DNA of 64,000 nt, taken from the NCBI RefSeq assembly GCF_021216655.1, contig NZ_CP080437.1:992001-1056000 (forward strand), read 5' to 3'. Position numbers and translations under genes: made by a program. The stretch comes from Clavibacter michiganensis. GTDB taxonomy: Bacteria; Actinomycetota; Actinomycetes; Actinomycetales; Microbacteriaceae. Below are positions 42,452 through 50,402 of the stretch, in pieces; within the stretch, counting starts at the first letter, position 1; every line of letters begins with the position of its first letter. The notes under the pieces were generated by a model, which was given only the letters and a program-made list of their open reading frames with translations, did no database searches and had not been told where the DNA came from.

Positions 42452-44045
42452 TGCCCGGGTTGTCCTTCATGAACTGCTGCCACTGCGCGACGGCCTTCTG
42501 GTGCTCCTCGTACGTCTGCGAGAAGACGGTGTCGCCCGTGATGGTGTTGACGGTGACGAAGTACAGCCACGGGCCGTCGGCGGGCGCCAGCGCGGCCTTG
42601 ATGGCGAGGTCGCCCGGGTTCGAGATGGGGCCGACGGGCAGGCCCGGGTGCACGTAGGTGTTCCACGGGTTGTCGTCGGCGCGCTCGGCGTCGGTGGTCG
42701 TCACTCGGCCGACCGAGTTCGCGCCGTAGGCGACCGTCGCGTCCGACTGCAGCGGCATGCCGATCGCGATGCGGTTCTGGAACACCCGCGACACCTTGTA
42801 GAAGTCCCCCTCGAAGCGGGCCTCCTTCTGGATGAGCGCGGCGAGCGTGAGCACGCGGTGCCGGTCGGCGGGCGCGACGCCGGCCTGGTCGAGCGCCTGG
42901 AAGGTGCGGCTCACCATCGTCTTCACCATGTCCGTGGCGGAGGTGCCGGGAGGGAAGTCGTAGGTGGCCGGGAAGAGGTAGCCCTCGATGTTCGGCGCCT
43001 CGGCGGGGATGCCGAGCGCGGCGCGATCCGACGCTGCGGCCTCGAGGTCGGCGACGGGCGTGCCCGTGCCCTCCGCGATGAGCTCGAACGCCTGCGCGGC
43101 GGTCTGGCCCTCGGGGATGGTGACCTTGGCCTGGCTCTGGCTGGCGGGATCCTGCAGCAGCGCGAGCGCGGACGCCGCGCTCATCTGCTTCCGCAGCGTG
43201 TACGTGCCCGGCTGGAAGACCACCTCGCCGCCGGACGCGACGACGGCCTGGTAGAACGCCTTCGACGTCTTCACCACGTCCTGCGAGGCGAGCGTGTCGC
43301 CGATGGTGCTGCCGGTGTCGCCCGTCTTGACGACCACCTGCACCTCGCCGGATCCGTCGCCGTCGTAGTCGGTCGGCTCGGCGGGCGTGAGCAGCGCGGA
43401 GACGACGGGGCCGAACAGCGACGTCGCGATGACGGCCGCGCCGCCGAACAGCACGACGAGCAGGAGCACGACGTACGGCCACTTCGGGTGGCGGCGCTTG
43501 GGCTTCGGGGCGACGGGGGCCGCCGCGCTCGGCGGTGCGCCGCGACCGGCACCCGGCGCGTCGCGCGTCGTCGTGGTGGCGGGTGCCACGGCGACGCGCG
43601 CCCGCTCCTCGGTCGCGGGCCGCGGGTCGTCGACGGATGGCCGGGGCGCGGCGTCCCGTCCGGCGGGACGCGCCTCGGGTGCCGAGCGTCGCGGCGCGTC
43701 ATCCGTCGCGGGAGCGGGCGCGGGAGCGGGAGCGGGAGCGGGAGCGGGAGTCGCTGCCTGCGCCTCGGCTGCTTCGCGCAGTGCGCGGAGCTCGCGGCGC
43801 GTCATGGGCGCGCCGGTGCCGATGCCCGGCCCCTCGCCACGCGGGGCGGGAGCGGGAGACGACGGTCGTCCGGGTGCCGCCGCCTGCTCGCCGAACAGGC
43901 TCTCGAAGGGTTCGCCACCACCGCCCGCGGCCGCCGTGGCGCGTCGGGTGGGATCGTTCTCAGGCGTGTCGGTCAGGATCGACTCGGTTCCTCGGGACGA
44001 GAGCACCGGGTGGGGAGCCGGCGGCGCGCTCGGTCTCGAGCGCAT
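42444..44045 (-). CDS. mltG: Endolytic murein transglycosylase MltG
   Basis: Cuts nascent peptidoglycan strands outside the membrane. The 533-residue frame has a long disordered cytoplasmic region (about 1-185), one membrane helix near WPYVVLLLVVLFGGAAVI and then the LysM-like/YceG domain. The catalytic Glu is in LAALIQKEA, and downstream motifs are VFQNRIAIGMPLQSD and NPWNTYVHPGLP. The disordered part contains an Ala-Pro repeat encoded by 6-bp units (43710-43751). The start is uncertain: the ATG at 44045 overlaps ruvX by 86 bp. A CTG at 43974-43976 would overlap by 17 bp and still keep the conserved EPFESLFG segment. Confidence 0.9.
   Translation of the reverse strand: MRSRPSAPPAPHPVLSSRGTESILTDTPENDPTRRATAAAGGGGEPFESLFGEQAAAPGRPSSPAPAPRGEGPGIGTGAPMTRRELRALREAAEAQAATPAPAPAPAPAPAPATDDAPRRSAPEARPAGRDAAPRPSVDDPRPATEERARVAVAPATTTTRDAPGAGRGAPPSAAAPVAPKPKRRHPKWPYVVLLLVVLFGGAAVIATSLFGPVVSALLTPAEPTDYDGDGSGEVQVVVKTGDTGSTIGDTLASQDVVKTSKAFYQAVVASGGEVVFQPGTYTLRKQMSAASALALLQDPASQSQAKVTIPEGQTAAQAFELIAEGTGTPVADLEAAASDRAALGIPAEAPNIEGYLFPATYDFPPGTSATDMVKTMVSRTFQALDQAGVAPADRHRVLTLAALIQKEARFEGDFYKVSRVFQNRIAIGMPLQSDATVAYGANSVGRVTTTDAERADDNPWNTYVHPGLPVGPISNPGDLAIKAALAPADGPWLYFVTVNTITGDTVFSQTYEEHQKAVAQWQQFMKDNPGNG
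43710..43751. repeat. Hexanucleotide repeat encoding Ala-Pro run in MltG
   Basis: Seven consecutive 6-bp units of gggagc type (one gggcgc and one gggagt variant) give an Ala-Pro stretch in the cytoplasmic linker. Copy number may vary between strains by slippage without frameshift. Confidence 0.8.
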
Positions 44046-44445
44046 GTTGAAGGATTATAACGGCCGCCACCTGGTCGATCACCGGCTTCTGCTTACGGGA
44101 GCCTCTGCCCGAGGCGCGCAGGGCCCCCTGCGCGGAGACCGTCGAGAGGCGCTCGTCGACCAGCCGCACGGGGATCTCCGTCGCGTCCGCGAGCCGCCGG
44201 GCGAACCCCTCCGCGTCGTCCGTGGACGCCGTGGCACGGCCGGAGAGCGCGAGCGGGAGGCCCACGACGAGCTCCGCGCAGTCGATCTCGGTGGCCACCG
44301 CGAGGATGCGCCGCACGTCCGCCGAGCCGGCCGGGTCGCGCGGCACGGTCTCTACGGGCGTCGCGATCAGCCCGTGCGGATCCGACCGGGCGAGGCCGAT
44401 GCGGGCCTTCCCCACGTCGACCGCGAGCCGGGATCCGATCCGCAT
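43960..44445 (-). CDS. ruvX: RuvX/YqgF pre-16S rRNA nuclease
   Basis: RNase H-like protein that matures the 16S rRNA 5' end (formerly called a putative Holliday junction resolvase). The 161-residue protein has the first catalytic Asp in LAVDVGKARIGLA, the Glu-region VVGLPL and LVDERLSTVSAQ, and the last Asp region PVIDQVAAVIIL. The ATG overlaps the alaS stop by one base (TGATG). Its tail overlaps the start of mltG. The alaS-ruvX-mltG order is highly conserved in gram-positive bacteria. Confidence 0.95.
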   Translation of the reverse strand: MRIGSRLAVDVGKARIGLARSDPHGLIATPVETVPRDPAGSADVRRILAVATEIDCAELVVGLPLALSGRATASTDDAEGFARRLADATEIPVRLVDERLSTVSAQGALRASGRGSRKQKPVIDQVAAVIILQHALETERAAGSPPGALVPRNRVDPDRHA

Positions 44446-47102
44446 CAGGAGGCGAGCGCCTGGCGGACCGCGGTCAGCGCGTCGCCGATGGCCGAGACGT
44501 CGGATCCGCCGCCCTGCGCGAGGTCGTCCTTGCCGCCTCCGCCGCCGCCGAGCACCGCCGCCGCCGCCCGGGCGAGCTGCCCGGCCTTGGCGCCCGCGTC
44601 GCGCGCGGCCTGGTTGGTGGCCACGATGACGGTCGGCTTGCCGCCCGCGTCGCCCGCGAGGGCGACCACGACGGGCTCGGATCCCGCGCGCTCGCGCACG
44701 AGCGTCACGAGCTGGCGCACCTCGTCGGCCGAGCGGACGGCGCCGAGCGACTCCTGGATGAGCGTCACGGCTCCCACGCGCGATCCCTGCGCGAGGAGCG
44801 CCGGCACGCGCTGCTGCAGCGCCTGCGCCTCGAAGTCGGCGATGCGCCGCTCCGCGGTCTTGAGGTTCTGCATGAGGTCGGCGATGCGGTCGGGCAGCTG
44901 CTCGCGCGGGGTCTTGAGGGTCGAGGTGAGCTGCGACACGATGGCGCGCTCGACGGCCAGGTCCTGGAACGCCTCGCGGCCGACGAGCGACTCGATGCGG
45001 CGGTTGGTGGATCCGACGGACGACTCCCCCACGACGTTGATGAGCCCGATCTGCGCGCTGGAGGACACGTGCGTGCCGGCGCACAGCTCGCGCGACCACG
45101 GGCCGCCGATGTCGACCACGCGCACGGTGTCGCCGTACTTCTCGCCGAACAGGGCCATGGCGCCGAGCTGCTTGGCCTCGTCGATCGGCATGACGCGCGT
45201 CACGACCCGCAGGTCGTCACGCACCGCGCCGTTCGCGATGTCCTCGATCTCGCTGCGCGTCTCGGGGCTGAGCGCCTGGTTCCACGCGAAGTCGAGGCGC
45301 ATGTAGCCGGCCCGGTTGTAGGAGCCGGACTGGTGAGCGTCCTGGCCGAGCACCTGGCGGAGCGCGGCGTGGACGAGGTGCGTGCCCGAGTGCGCCTGGG
45401 TCGCGCCGCGGCGCCAGTCGGCGTCGACGACCGTCGTGGCGGCGTCGCCCGCGCCCACCTCGCCCGACCGCACCTGCACGCGGTGGCTGATGAGGCCCTT
45501 CACGGGCTTCTGCACGTCGAGCACCTCGAGATCGAAGCCCTGGCCGACGATGCTGCCCGCGTCGGCCTCCTGGCCGCCGGACTCCGCGTAGAGGCTCGTC
45601 TCGGGGAGGATGACCTCCGCGATGTCGCCCGCCACCGCGTGGTCGACGCTGCGTCCGCCGACGATGAGCCCGAGGATCGTCGTCCCCGTCTCCAGCTCGT
45701 CGTAGCCCGTGAAGCGGGTCTCGCCCGCCGCGCGGAACTCGCTGTAGACGGTGAGGTCGGCCAGCGCCGTCTTCTTGCTCTTGGCGTCGGCCTTGGCGCG
45801 CGTGCGCTGCTCCAGCATCAGGCGGTCGAAGGCCTCGCGGTCGACCGTGAGGCCGTTCTCCTCGGCCATCTCGAGCGTGAGGTCGATGGGGAAGCCGAAG
45901 GTGTCGTGCAGGAGGAACGCGGTGTCGCCCGCGATCCGCTCGCCGCCCTTCGCCTTCGTCTCGCCGACCGCGACGTCGAGGATCGTCGTGCCGCCGGAGA
46001 GCGTGCGGAGGAAGGTCTCCTCCTCCGCGTACGCCAGACGCGAGATGCGGTCGAAGTCGTCCGACACCTCGGGGTAGGCGGCCTTCATCGCGTCGCGCGA
46101 CGCGGGGAACAGCTCGCCGAAGGTCGCGGCGTCCACGCCCATGAGGCGCATCGCGCGCACGGTGCGTCGCATCAGGCGCCGCAGGATGTAGCCGCGCCCC
46201 TCGTTCGACGGTCGCACGCCGTCCGACATCAGCATGAGGGAGGAGCGCACGTGGTCGGCGACGATGCGCATGCGCACGTCGTCCTCGTGGTCGGCGCCGT
46301 AACGACGTCCGGAGAGCTCGGCCGCGCGGTCGAGTACCGGGCGGACCTGGTCGATCTCGTACATGTTCTCGACGCCCTGCTTGAGGAACGCGACGCGCTC
46401 GAGGCCCATGCCGGTGTCGATGTTCTTCTTGGGGAGGTCGCCGAGGATCTCGAAGTCGCTCTTGCCCGTGCCGGCCCCGCGCAGGTACTGCATGAAGACC
46501 AGGTTCCAGATCTCCACGTAGCGGTCGTCGTCGGTGGCCGGGCCGCCGTCGGCGCCGTAGGCGGGACCGCGGTCGAAGAAGATCTCCGAGCAGGGGCCCG
46601 CGGGGCCGGGCTGGCCGGTGTGCCAGTAGTTCGTGTCGCGGCCGAGGCCCTGGATCCGCTCGTCCGGCAGGCCCGCGATGCGCTTCCACGCCTGCCGCGC
46701 CTCGTCGTCCTCGTGGTACACGGTGACCCAGAGGTCGTCGGGCGAGAAGCCGAGGCCGCCGTCGGCCTCGCTCGTCGTGAGCAGCTCCCACGCGTACGCG
46801 ATGGCCTGCTCCTTGAAGTAGTCGCCGAACGAGAAGTTGCCGTTCATCTGGAAGAAGGTGCCGTGTCGGGGCGTGCGGCCGACCTCCTCGATGTCGAGGG
46901 TGCGGATGCACTTCTGGACGCTCGTCGCGCGCGGGAACGGCGCGGGCACGACGCCCGTGAGGTAGGGCACGAACGGCACCATGCCGGCCACCGTGAACAG
47001 CAGGGTCGGGTCGTCGCTCACGAGCGACGCGGACGGCACGACGGTGTGCCCCCGATCGCCGAAGTACGTCAGCCAGGCGTTGCGGATGTCTGCGGTCTGC
47101 AT
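44445..47102 (-). CDS. alaS: Alanyl-tRNA synthetase
   Basis: Charges tRNA-Ala. The 885-residue protein has a class II catalytic core at the N-terminus (HTVVPSASLVSDDPTLLFTVAGM, shown as PSASLVSDDPTLLFTVAGM), an alpha-helical tRNA-binding domain, the editing domain with zinc/His motif HSGTHLVHAAL and CAGTHV, a DHHA1-type C-terminal oligomerisation domain and a glycine-rich linker VLGGGGGGKDD. All expected domains are present. It follows a small membrane protein gene by 5 bp and overlaps ruvX by one base. Confidence 0.98.
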   Translation of the reverse strand: MQTADIRNAWLTYFGDRGHTVVPSASLVSDDPTLLFTVAGMVPFVPYLTGVVPAPFPRATSVQKCIRTLDIEEVGRTPRHGTFFQMNGNFSFGDYFKEQAIAYAWELLTTSEADGGLGFSPDDLWVTVYHEDDEARQAWKRIAGLPDERIQGLGRDTNYWHTGQPGPAGPCSEIFFDRGPAYGADGGPATDDDRYVEIWNLVFMQYLRGAGTGKSDFEILGDLPKKNIDTGMGLERVAFLKQGVENMYEIDQVRPVLDRAAELSGRRYGADHEDDVRMRIVADHVRSSLMLMSDGVRPSNEGRGYILRRLMRRTVRAMRLMGVDAATFGELFPASRDAMKAAYPEVSDDFDRISRLAYAEEETFLRTLSGGTTILDVAVGETKAKGGERIAGDTAFLLHDTFGFPIDLTLEMAEENGLTVDREAFDRLMLEQRTRAKADAKSKKTALADLTVYSEFRAAGETRFTGYDELETGTTILGLIVGGRSVDHAVAGDIAEVILPETSLYAESGGQEADAGSIVGQGFDLEVLDVQKPVKGLISHRVQVRSGEVGAGDAATTVVDADWRRGATQAHSGTHLVHAALRQVLGQDAHQSGSYNRAGYMRLDFAWNQALSPETRSEIEDIANGAVRDDLRVVTRVMPIDEAKQLGAMALFGEKYGDTVRVVDIGGPWSRELCAGTHVSSSAQIGLINVVGESSVGSTNRRIESLVGREAFQDLAVERAIVSQLTSTLKTPREQLPDRIADLMQNLKTAERRIADFEAQALQQRVPALLAQGSRVGAVTLIQESLGAVRSADEVRQLVTLVRERAGSEPVVVALAGDAGGKPTVIVATNQAARDAGAKAGQLARAAAAVLGGGGGGKDDLAQGGGSDVSAIGDALTAVRQALAS

Positions 47103-47107
47103 GCGGT

Positions 47108-47329
47108 CTACTGCTTTCCCAGCTCGGTGATGGTGTCCTCGGCCTCGCCCACGGCGGAGCGCAGCTCGGCCTCGCGGCGCCGGTAGCCGTGCTCGACGGA
47201 CTCGCCGAAGCGGCGGGCCCGGGCGTCGACGTCCTGGAACAGGCGGTGCCCGGCGGGGGTGCGGTCGACCACGTGGGCGACCGCGAAGCCGATGACGACC
47301 CCCACGACGATGAGGACGAGGTTCTTCAT
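47108..47329 (-). CDS. Small membrane-anchored coiled-coil protein
   Basis: A 73-residue protein with an N-terminal hydrophobic helix (about residues 3-20, LVLIVVGVVIGFAVAHVV) and a charged helical remainder with many Arg and Glu. A good Shine-Dalgarno (GGGGAG) precedes the ATG, and it is only 5 bp from alaS, so it is real and co-transcribed. I do not recognise a named family. Homologous small proteins sit between rpsD and alaS in related genomes. Function unknown. Confidence 0.72.
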   Translation of the reverse strand: MKNLVLIVVGVVIGFAVAHVVDRTPAGHRLFQDVDARARRFGESVEHGYRRREAELRSAVGEAEDTITELGKQ

Positions 47330-47455
47330 GCTGCTCCCCTTCCGGGAGGTGACGCGACGGGCTGGTGGCCTTCGGGGCCGAGGGCGATCCTACCGGCCGG
47401 GCCCCGCGCCGCCCCGGCCGGACTGCCGCGGACGTGGGCCGCGGCCGGATACGAC

Positions 47456-47494
47456 GCGAGGCGGGCCGCCCCGGGATGGGGCGACCCGCCTCGC
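47456..47494 (-). terminator. Strong hairpin terminator after rpsD
   Basis: A 17-bp stem with one mismatch (gcgaggcgggccgcccc / ggggcgacccgcctcgc) and a 5-nt loop lies 18 bp downstream of the rpsD stop. It separates rpsD from the alaS operon. No T-tract. Confidence 0.75.
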
Positions 47495-47511
47495 GGACGG
47501 TGGAGCGGTGC

Positions 47512-48141
47512 TTAGCGTGCCGCGTAGTACTCGACGACCAGCTGGACCTCGCAGGTCACGGGGACCTCGGCGCGCTTCGGCAGGCGCACGAGGCGGGCCT
47601 GGAGCTTGTCGAGCTCGACCTCGAGGTACGAGGGGAGCTTCGGCAGCACGTCGGCGTGACCGCCGGCGGCGGCGACCTGGAAGGGCTCGGTGCCCTCGGA
47701 GCGCGGCTTGACGTGGATCATCTGGCCGGCCTTCACGCGGAAGGAGGGGCGGTCGACGATCTTGCCGTCGACCATGATGTGACGGTGCACGACGAGCTGG
47801 CGGGCCTGCGCCGTGGTGCGCGCGAGGCCGGAGCGGACGACGAGCGCGTCGAGGCGCTGCTCGAGGATCTCGACGAGGTTCTCACCGGTCAGGCCCTGCG
47901 TGCGACGCGCCTCCTGGAAGGCGATCTTGAGCTGGGCCTCGCGGATGCCGTACTGGGCGCGCAGACGCTGCTTCTCGCGGAGGCGGACGGCGTAGTCGCT
48001 GTCCTGCTTGCGCTTGGACCGGCCGTGCTCGCCCGGCGCGTAGGGGCGCTTCTCGAGGTACTTGGCCGCCTTCGGCGTGAGCGGGATGCCCAGCGCGCGG
48101 GAGAGGCGGGTCTTGCTGCGGGTGCGTGACTTGGTGGACAC
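47512..48141 (-). CDS. rpsD: 30S ribosomal protein S4
   Basis: Primary 16S rRNA-binding protein and assembly initiator. The 209-residue protein has the N-terminal S4 domain (GIPLTPKAAKYLEKRPYAPG, given as PKAAKYLEKRPYAPGEHG) and the C-terminal S4 RNA-binding fold with RLDALVVRSGLARTTAQARQ and VVHRHIMVDG. The four zinc-binding cysteines of some S4 proteins are missing (C-minus form). GGAAGGA lies 4 nt before the GTG start. Unusually it is monocistronic rather than in the rpoA-region operon, which is common in actinobacteria with a separate rpsD. A 200-nt leader is likely. Confidence 0.97.
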   Translation of the reverse strand: MSTKSRTRSKTRLSRALGIPLTPKAAKYLEKRPYAPGEHGRSKRKQDSDYAVRLREKQRLRAQYGIREAQLKIAFQEARRTQGLTGENLVEILEQRLDALVVRSGLARTTAQARQLVVHRHIMVDGKIVDRPSFRVKAGQMIHVKPRSEGTEPFQVAAAGGHADVLPKLPSYLEVELDKLQARLVRLPKRAEVPVTCEVQLVVEYYAAR

Positions 48142-48342
48142 GTTTTCCTTCCAGGGAGAAAGTCTCTGACTACGAATGATGCAGGGCGTCCGCGCACACG
48201 CATGGGCGCGCGACGATCGATCCCGCTGATGCGGGTCCTGCGGAAGTAGAGGGATTCGCCACGGGTCGTCCGGCTACAGGACGTGTCCCTTGGATCTGGA
48301 TGTCGACGCAGCCGCACGCGACACCCCATCTAGGCGTCAGCA

Positions 48343-48348
48343 AGCGTA
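48343..48348 (-). promoter_or_regulatory. Candidate rpsD -10 box
   Basis: TACGCT fits TANNNT near the distal end of the 248-bp gap and would give an rpsD leader of about 200 nt. No clear -35. I see no other gene in this gap. Confidence 0.3.
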
Positions 48349-48389
48349 GCACGCGATCGGCGCGATCCCGGGGATGCGCCGCGCCGGGA

Positions 48390-49811
48390 TCAGCCCCCGC
48401 GGACGATGCGGCGCAGCTTCTCGAGCCGGGCCGAGAGGTCCCGCTCGTGCCCGTGCTGCGTGGGCGAGTAGTAGGTGCGTCCGACGAGCTCGTCCGGCAG
48501 GTACTGCTGCGTCACGACGCCGATGTCCGCGTCATGGGGATAGCGGTAGCCCTTGCCGTGGCCGAGCCGCTTCGCGCCCGGGTAGTGCGCGTCACGGAGG
48601 TGCAGCGGCACGCGGCCGAAGGCGCCGGCGCGGACGTCCGCGATGGCCTGGTCGATCCCGAGGTAGGAGGCGTTCGACTTGGGCGCGGTCGCGAGGTGCA
48701 CGACCGCCTGCGCCAACGGGATCCGCCCCTCGGGCATGCCGATGAGCTGCACCGCGTCGGCGGCCGCGACCGCGACGACGAGCGCCTGCGGGTCGGCGAG
48801 GCCGATGTCCTCCGACGCCGAGACGATGATCCGCCGGGCGATGAAGCGCGGGTCCTCCCCCGCCTCGATCATCCGCGCGAGGTAGTGCAGCGCGGCGTCG
48901 ACGTCGGATCCGCGGATCGACTTGATGAACGCGCTGATGACGTCGTAGTGCTCGTCGCCGTTGCGGTCGTAGCGGAGCAGGGCCCGGTCGACCGCGAGCG
49001 CGACCTGCTCGGTGGAGATCGGGACGGGCGCGGGATCCTCGGCGGGCTCGGGATCGACGCCGTCCTGGTCGTCGTCGTCCTCGTCGACGGCCTCCTGCCC
49101 GTCGGCCGCCGCGCGCGCCTTGCCCGACGCGTCCGCTTGCGCCGACACGGCAGCCGCCTCGAGCGCCGTGAGCGCGCGCCGGGCGTCGCCGGACGCGAGC
49201 CGGATGATCATGGCCCGCGCGTCGTCAGCGAGCGCGAAGCGCCCGCCGAGTCCCCGGTCGTCGACGACGGCGCGGTCCACGAGCACGCCCAGGTCGTCGT
49301 CGTCGAGCTGCTCCAGCGTCAGCAGGAGGCTCCGGGAGAGGAGCGGCGAGATGACGGAGAACGACGGGTTCTCGGTGGTGGCCGCGATGAGGATCACCCA
49401 CCCGTTCTCCACGCCCGGCAGCAGCGCGTCCTGCTGGGCCTTGGTGAACCGGTGGATCTCGTCGAGGAAGAGCACGGTCGAGACGCCGAAGAGGTCGCGG
49501 TCGCTGAGCGCCTTCTCCATCACCTGCCGCACGTCGCGGACGCCGGCGGTCACGGCCGAGAGCTCGACGAAGCGGCGGCTGGATCCGTGCGCGATGGCCT
49601 GCGCGAGCGTCGTCTTGCCCGTGCCGGGCGGGCCCCACAGGATGATCGAGACCGAGCCCTGCTCCCCCGCGACGTCCGACGCGAGGCTCACGAGAGGCGA
49701 GCCGGGGGTCAGGAGATGACGCTGGCCGGTGACCTCGTCGAGGCTGCGGGGACGCATCCGGACGGCCAGGGGCGTCGCCCCCGAACGGAGGCCCGGTCGC
49801 GTGTCGGTCAT
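48390..49811 (-). CDS. rarA: Replication-associated recombination protein A (MgsA/RarA)
   Basis: AAA+ ATPase acting at stalled replication forks. The 473-residue protein has Walker [12 protein letters not shown] (about residues 59-69), Walker [11 protein letters not shown], sensor 1 AATTENPSF and the C-terminal tetramerisation domain with [14 protein letters not shown] and [12 protein letters not shown]. An acidic, low-complexity insert of about 30 residues ([18 protein letters not shown] region, about 240-265) sits between the ATPase lid and the C-terminal domain. A TACCAT -10-like box 7 nt before the ATG suggests a leaderless mRNA. It is divergent from the stub gene at 49884. Confidence 0.95.
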   Translation of the reverse strand: MTDTRPGLRSGATPLAVRMRPRSLDEVTGQRHLLTPGSPLVSLASDVAGEQGSVSIILWGPPGTGKTTLAQAIAHGSSRRFVELSAVTAGVRDVRQVMEKALSDRDLFGVSTVLFLDEIHRFTKAQQDALLPGVENGWVILIAATTENPSFSVISPLLSRSLLLTLEQLDDDDLGVLVDRAVVDDRGLGGRFALADDARAMIIRLASGDARRALTALEAAAVSAQADASGKARAAADGQEAVDEDDDDQDGVDPEPAEDPAPVPISTEQVALAVDRALLRYDRNGDEHYDVISAFIKSIRGSDVDAALHYLARMIEAGEDPRFIARRIIVSASEDIGLADPQALVVAVAAADAVQLIGMPEGRIPLAQAVVHLATAPKSNASYLGIDQAIADVRAGAFGRVPLHLRDAHYPGAKRLGHGKGYRYPHDADIGVVTQQYLPDELVGRTYYSPTQHGHERDLSARLEKLRRIVRGG

Positions 49812-49818
49812 GATCTCG

Positions 49819-49824
49819 ATGGTA
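49819..49824 (-). promoter_or_regulatory. Candidate leaderless -10 box for rarA
   Basis: TACCAT, then 7 nt, then the rarA ATG; no Shine-Dalgarno. A divergent TATGGT box for the plus-strand gene lies only 12 bp away. Confidence 0.45.
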
Positions 49825-49836
49825 GGCGCGACCGGC

Positions 49837-49842
49837 TATGGT
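49837..49842 (+). promoter_or_regulatory. Candidate -10 box for the plus-strand stub gene
   Basis: TATGGT, giving a leader of about 35 nt that contains a GGAGG Shine-Dalgarno before the GTG at 49884. Confidence 0.4.
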
Positions 49843-49883
49843 TCCCGTACCGCCGCCTCGGGCGGGACCGACCGGAGGACGCC

Positions 49884-50159
49884 GTGGCCCCCAAGAACGA
49901 CCGCGCAGCCCGCGAGGCGCAGGCCCGACTCCGCCGCTACGCGGCCCGCCAGGAGCTCCACGCGCGCGCCGTCCGACGCCGCCGTCGCGACGACCTGGGC
50001 GCGGTCGTGGCGGTGGTCCTCGTCGCCGCGCTCGCGATCGGCGCGCAGCTCGCGTACGAGTCCGGGCCAGGTGCCCCCGCGCCGGCGCCCGCTCCCTCGT
50101 CCTCGCCGTCGTCCCCCGCGACCGTCCCCGCGACACCGGACGCCACGCCGACCCCCTGA
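49884..50159 (+). pseudogene. Truncated PpiB-like membrane stub (cyclophilin domain missing)
   Basis: A 91-residue frame starting at a GTG with a GGAGG Shine-Dalgarno. It has a charged helix (KNDRAAREAQARLRRYAARQ), RRRRRDD, one membrane helix (about 45-65) and a Pro/Ser/Ala/Thr-rich tail ending at TGA. The first 70 residues look like the N-terminal anchor of the membrane-bound cyclophilin (PpiB) that actinobacteria keep next to relA, from my memory of that family. The whole catalytic cyclophilin domain is absent and the following 243 bp do not encode it. It may be a decayed gene or a functional short membrane protein; the intact promoter and Shine-Dalgarno leave both open. Confidence 0.6.
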
Positions 50160-50342
50160 TCCGCCCGGACGACTCCCCGCGGCGGCGCGCGCGACGGGAG
50201 GGTCGGTCCCGCCCGGTCCTCACGGGCCCCTGCGAGGCGGGTCGGATCCTCGGCGACCCGCACCGGGCCGCCCCACCCTGGGGCATGATCGAGAGGTCAG
50301 CCAGCGCCCGTCGCGAGACGATCCCGCCCGCGAGGCGTGCTC

Positions 50343-50348
50343 TAGGCT
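50343..50348 (+). promoter_or_regulatory. Candidate -10 box for the DUF349 gene
   Basis: TAGGCT in the 243-bp gap, 54 nt before the GTG at 50403. No clear -35. The rest of the gap shows no gene. Confidence 0.3.
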
Positions 50349-50402
50349 GGCGTGCACGTCTCCGCACCGGTCCGGCCGGTCCTACGAACAAGGTGAGCAT
50401 CC

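Noticed and set aside
43710-43751. Six-base repeat as a CRISPR or origin-like element
   Set aside because: It is coding, in frame in mltG, and encodes an Ala-Pro run; it is a simple microsatellite.
48142-48389. Possible short gene in the rpsD upstream gap
   Set aside because: Short frames here are Arg/Ser-rich and lack Shine-Dalgarno or conservation; the stretch is better read as an rpsD leader and promoter.
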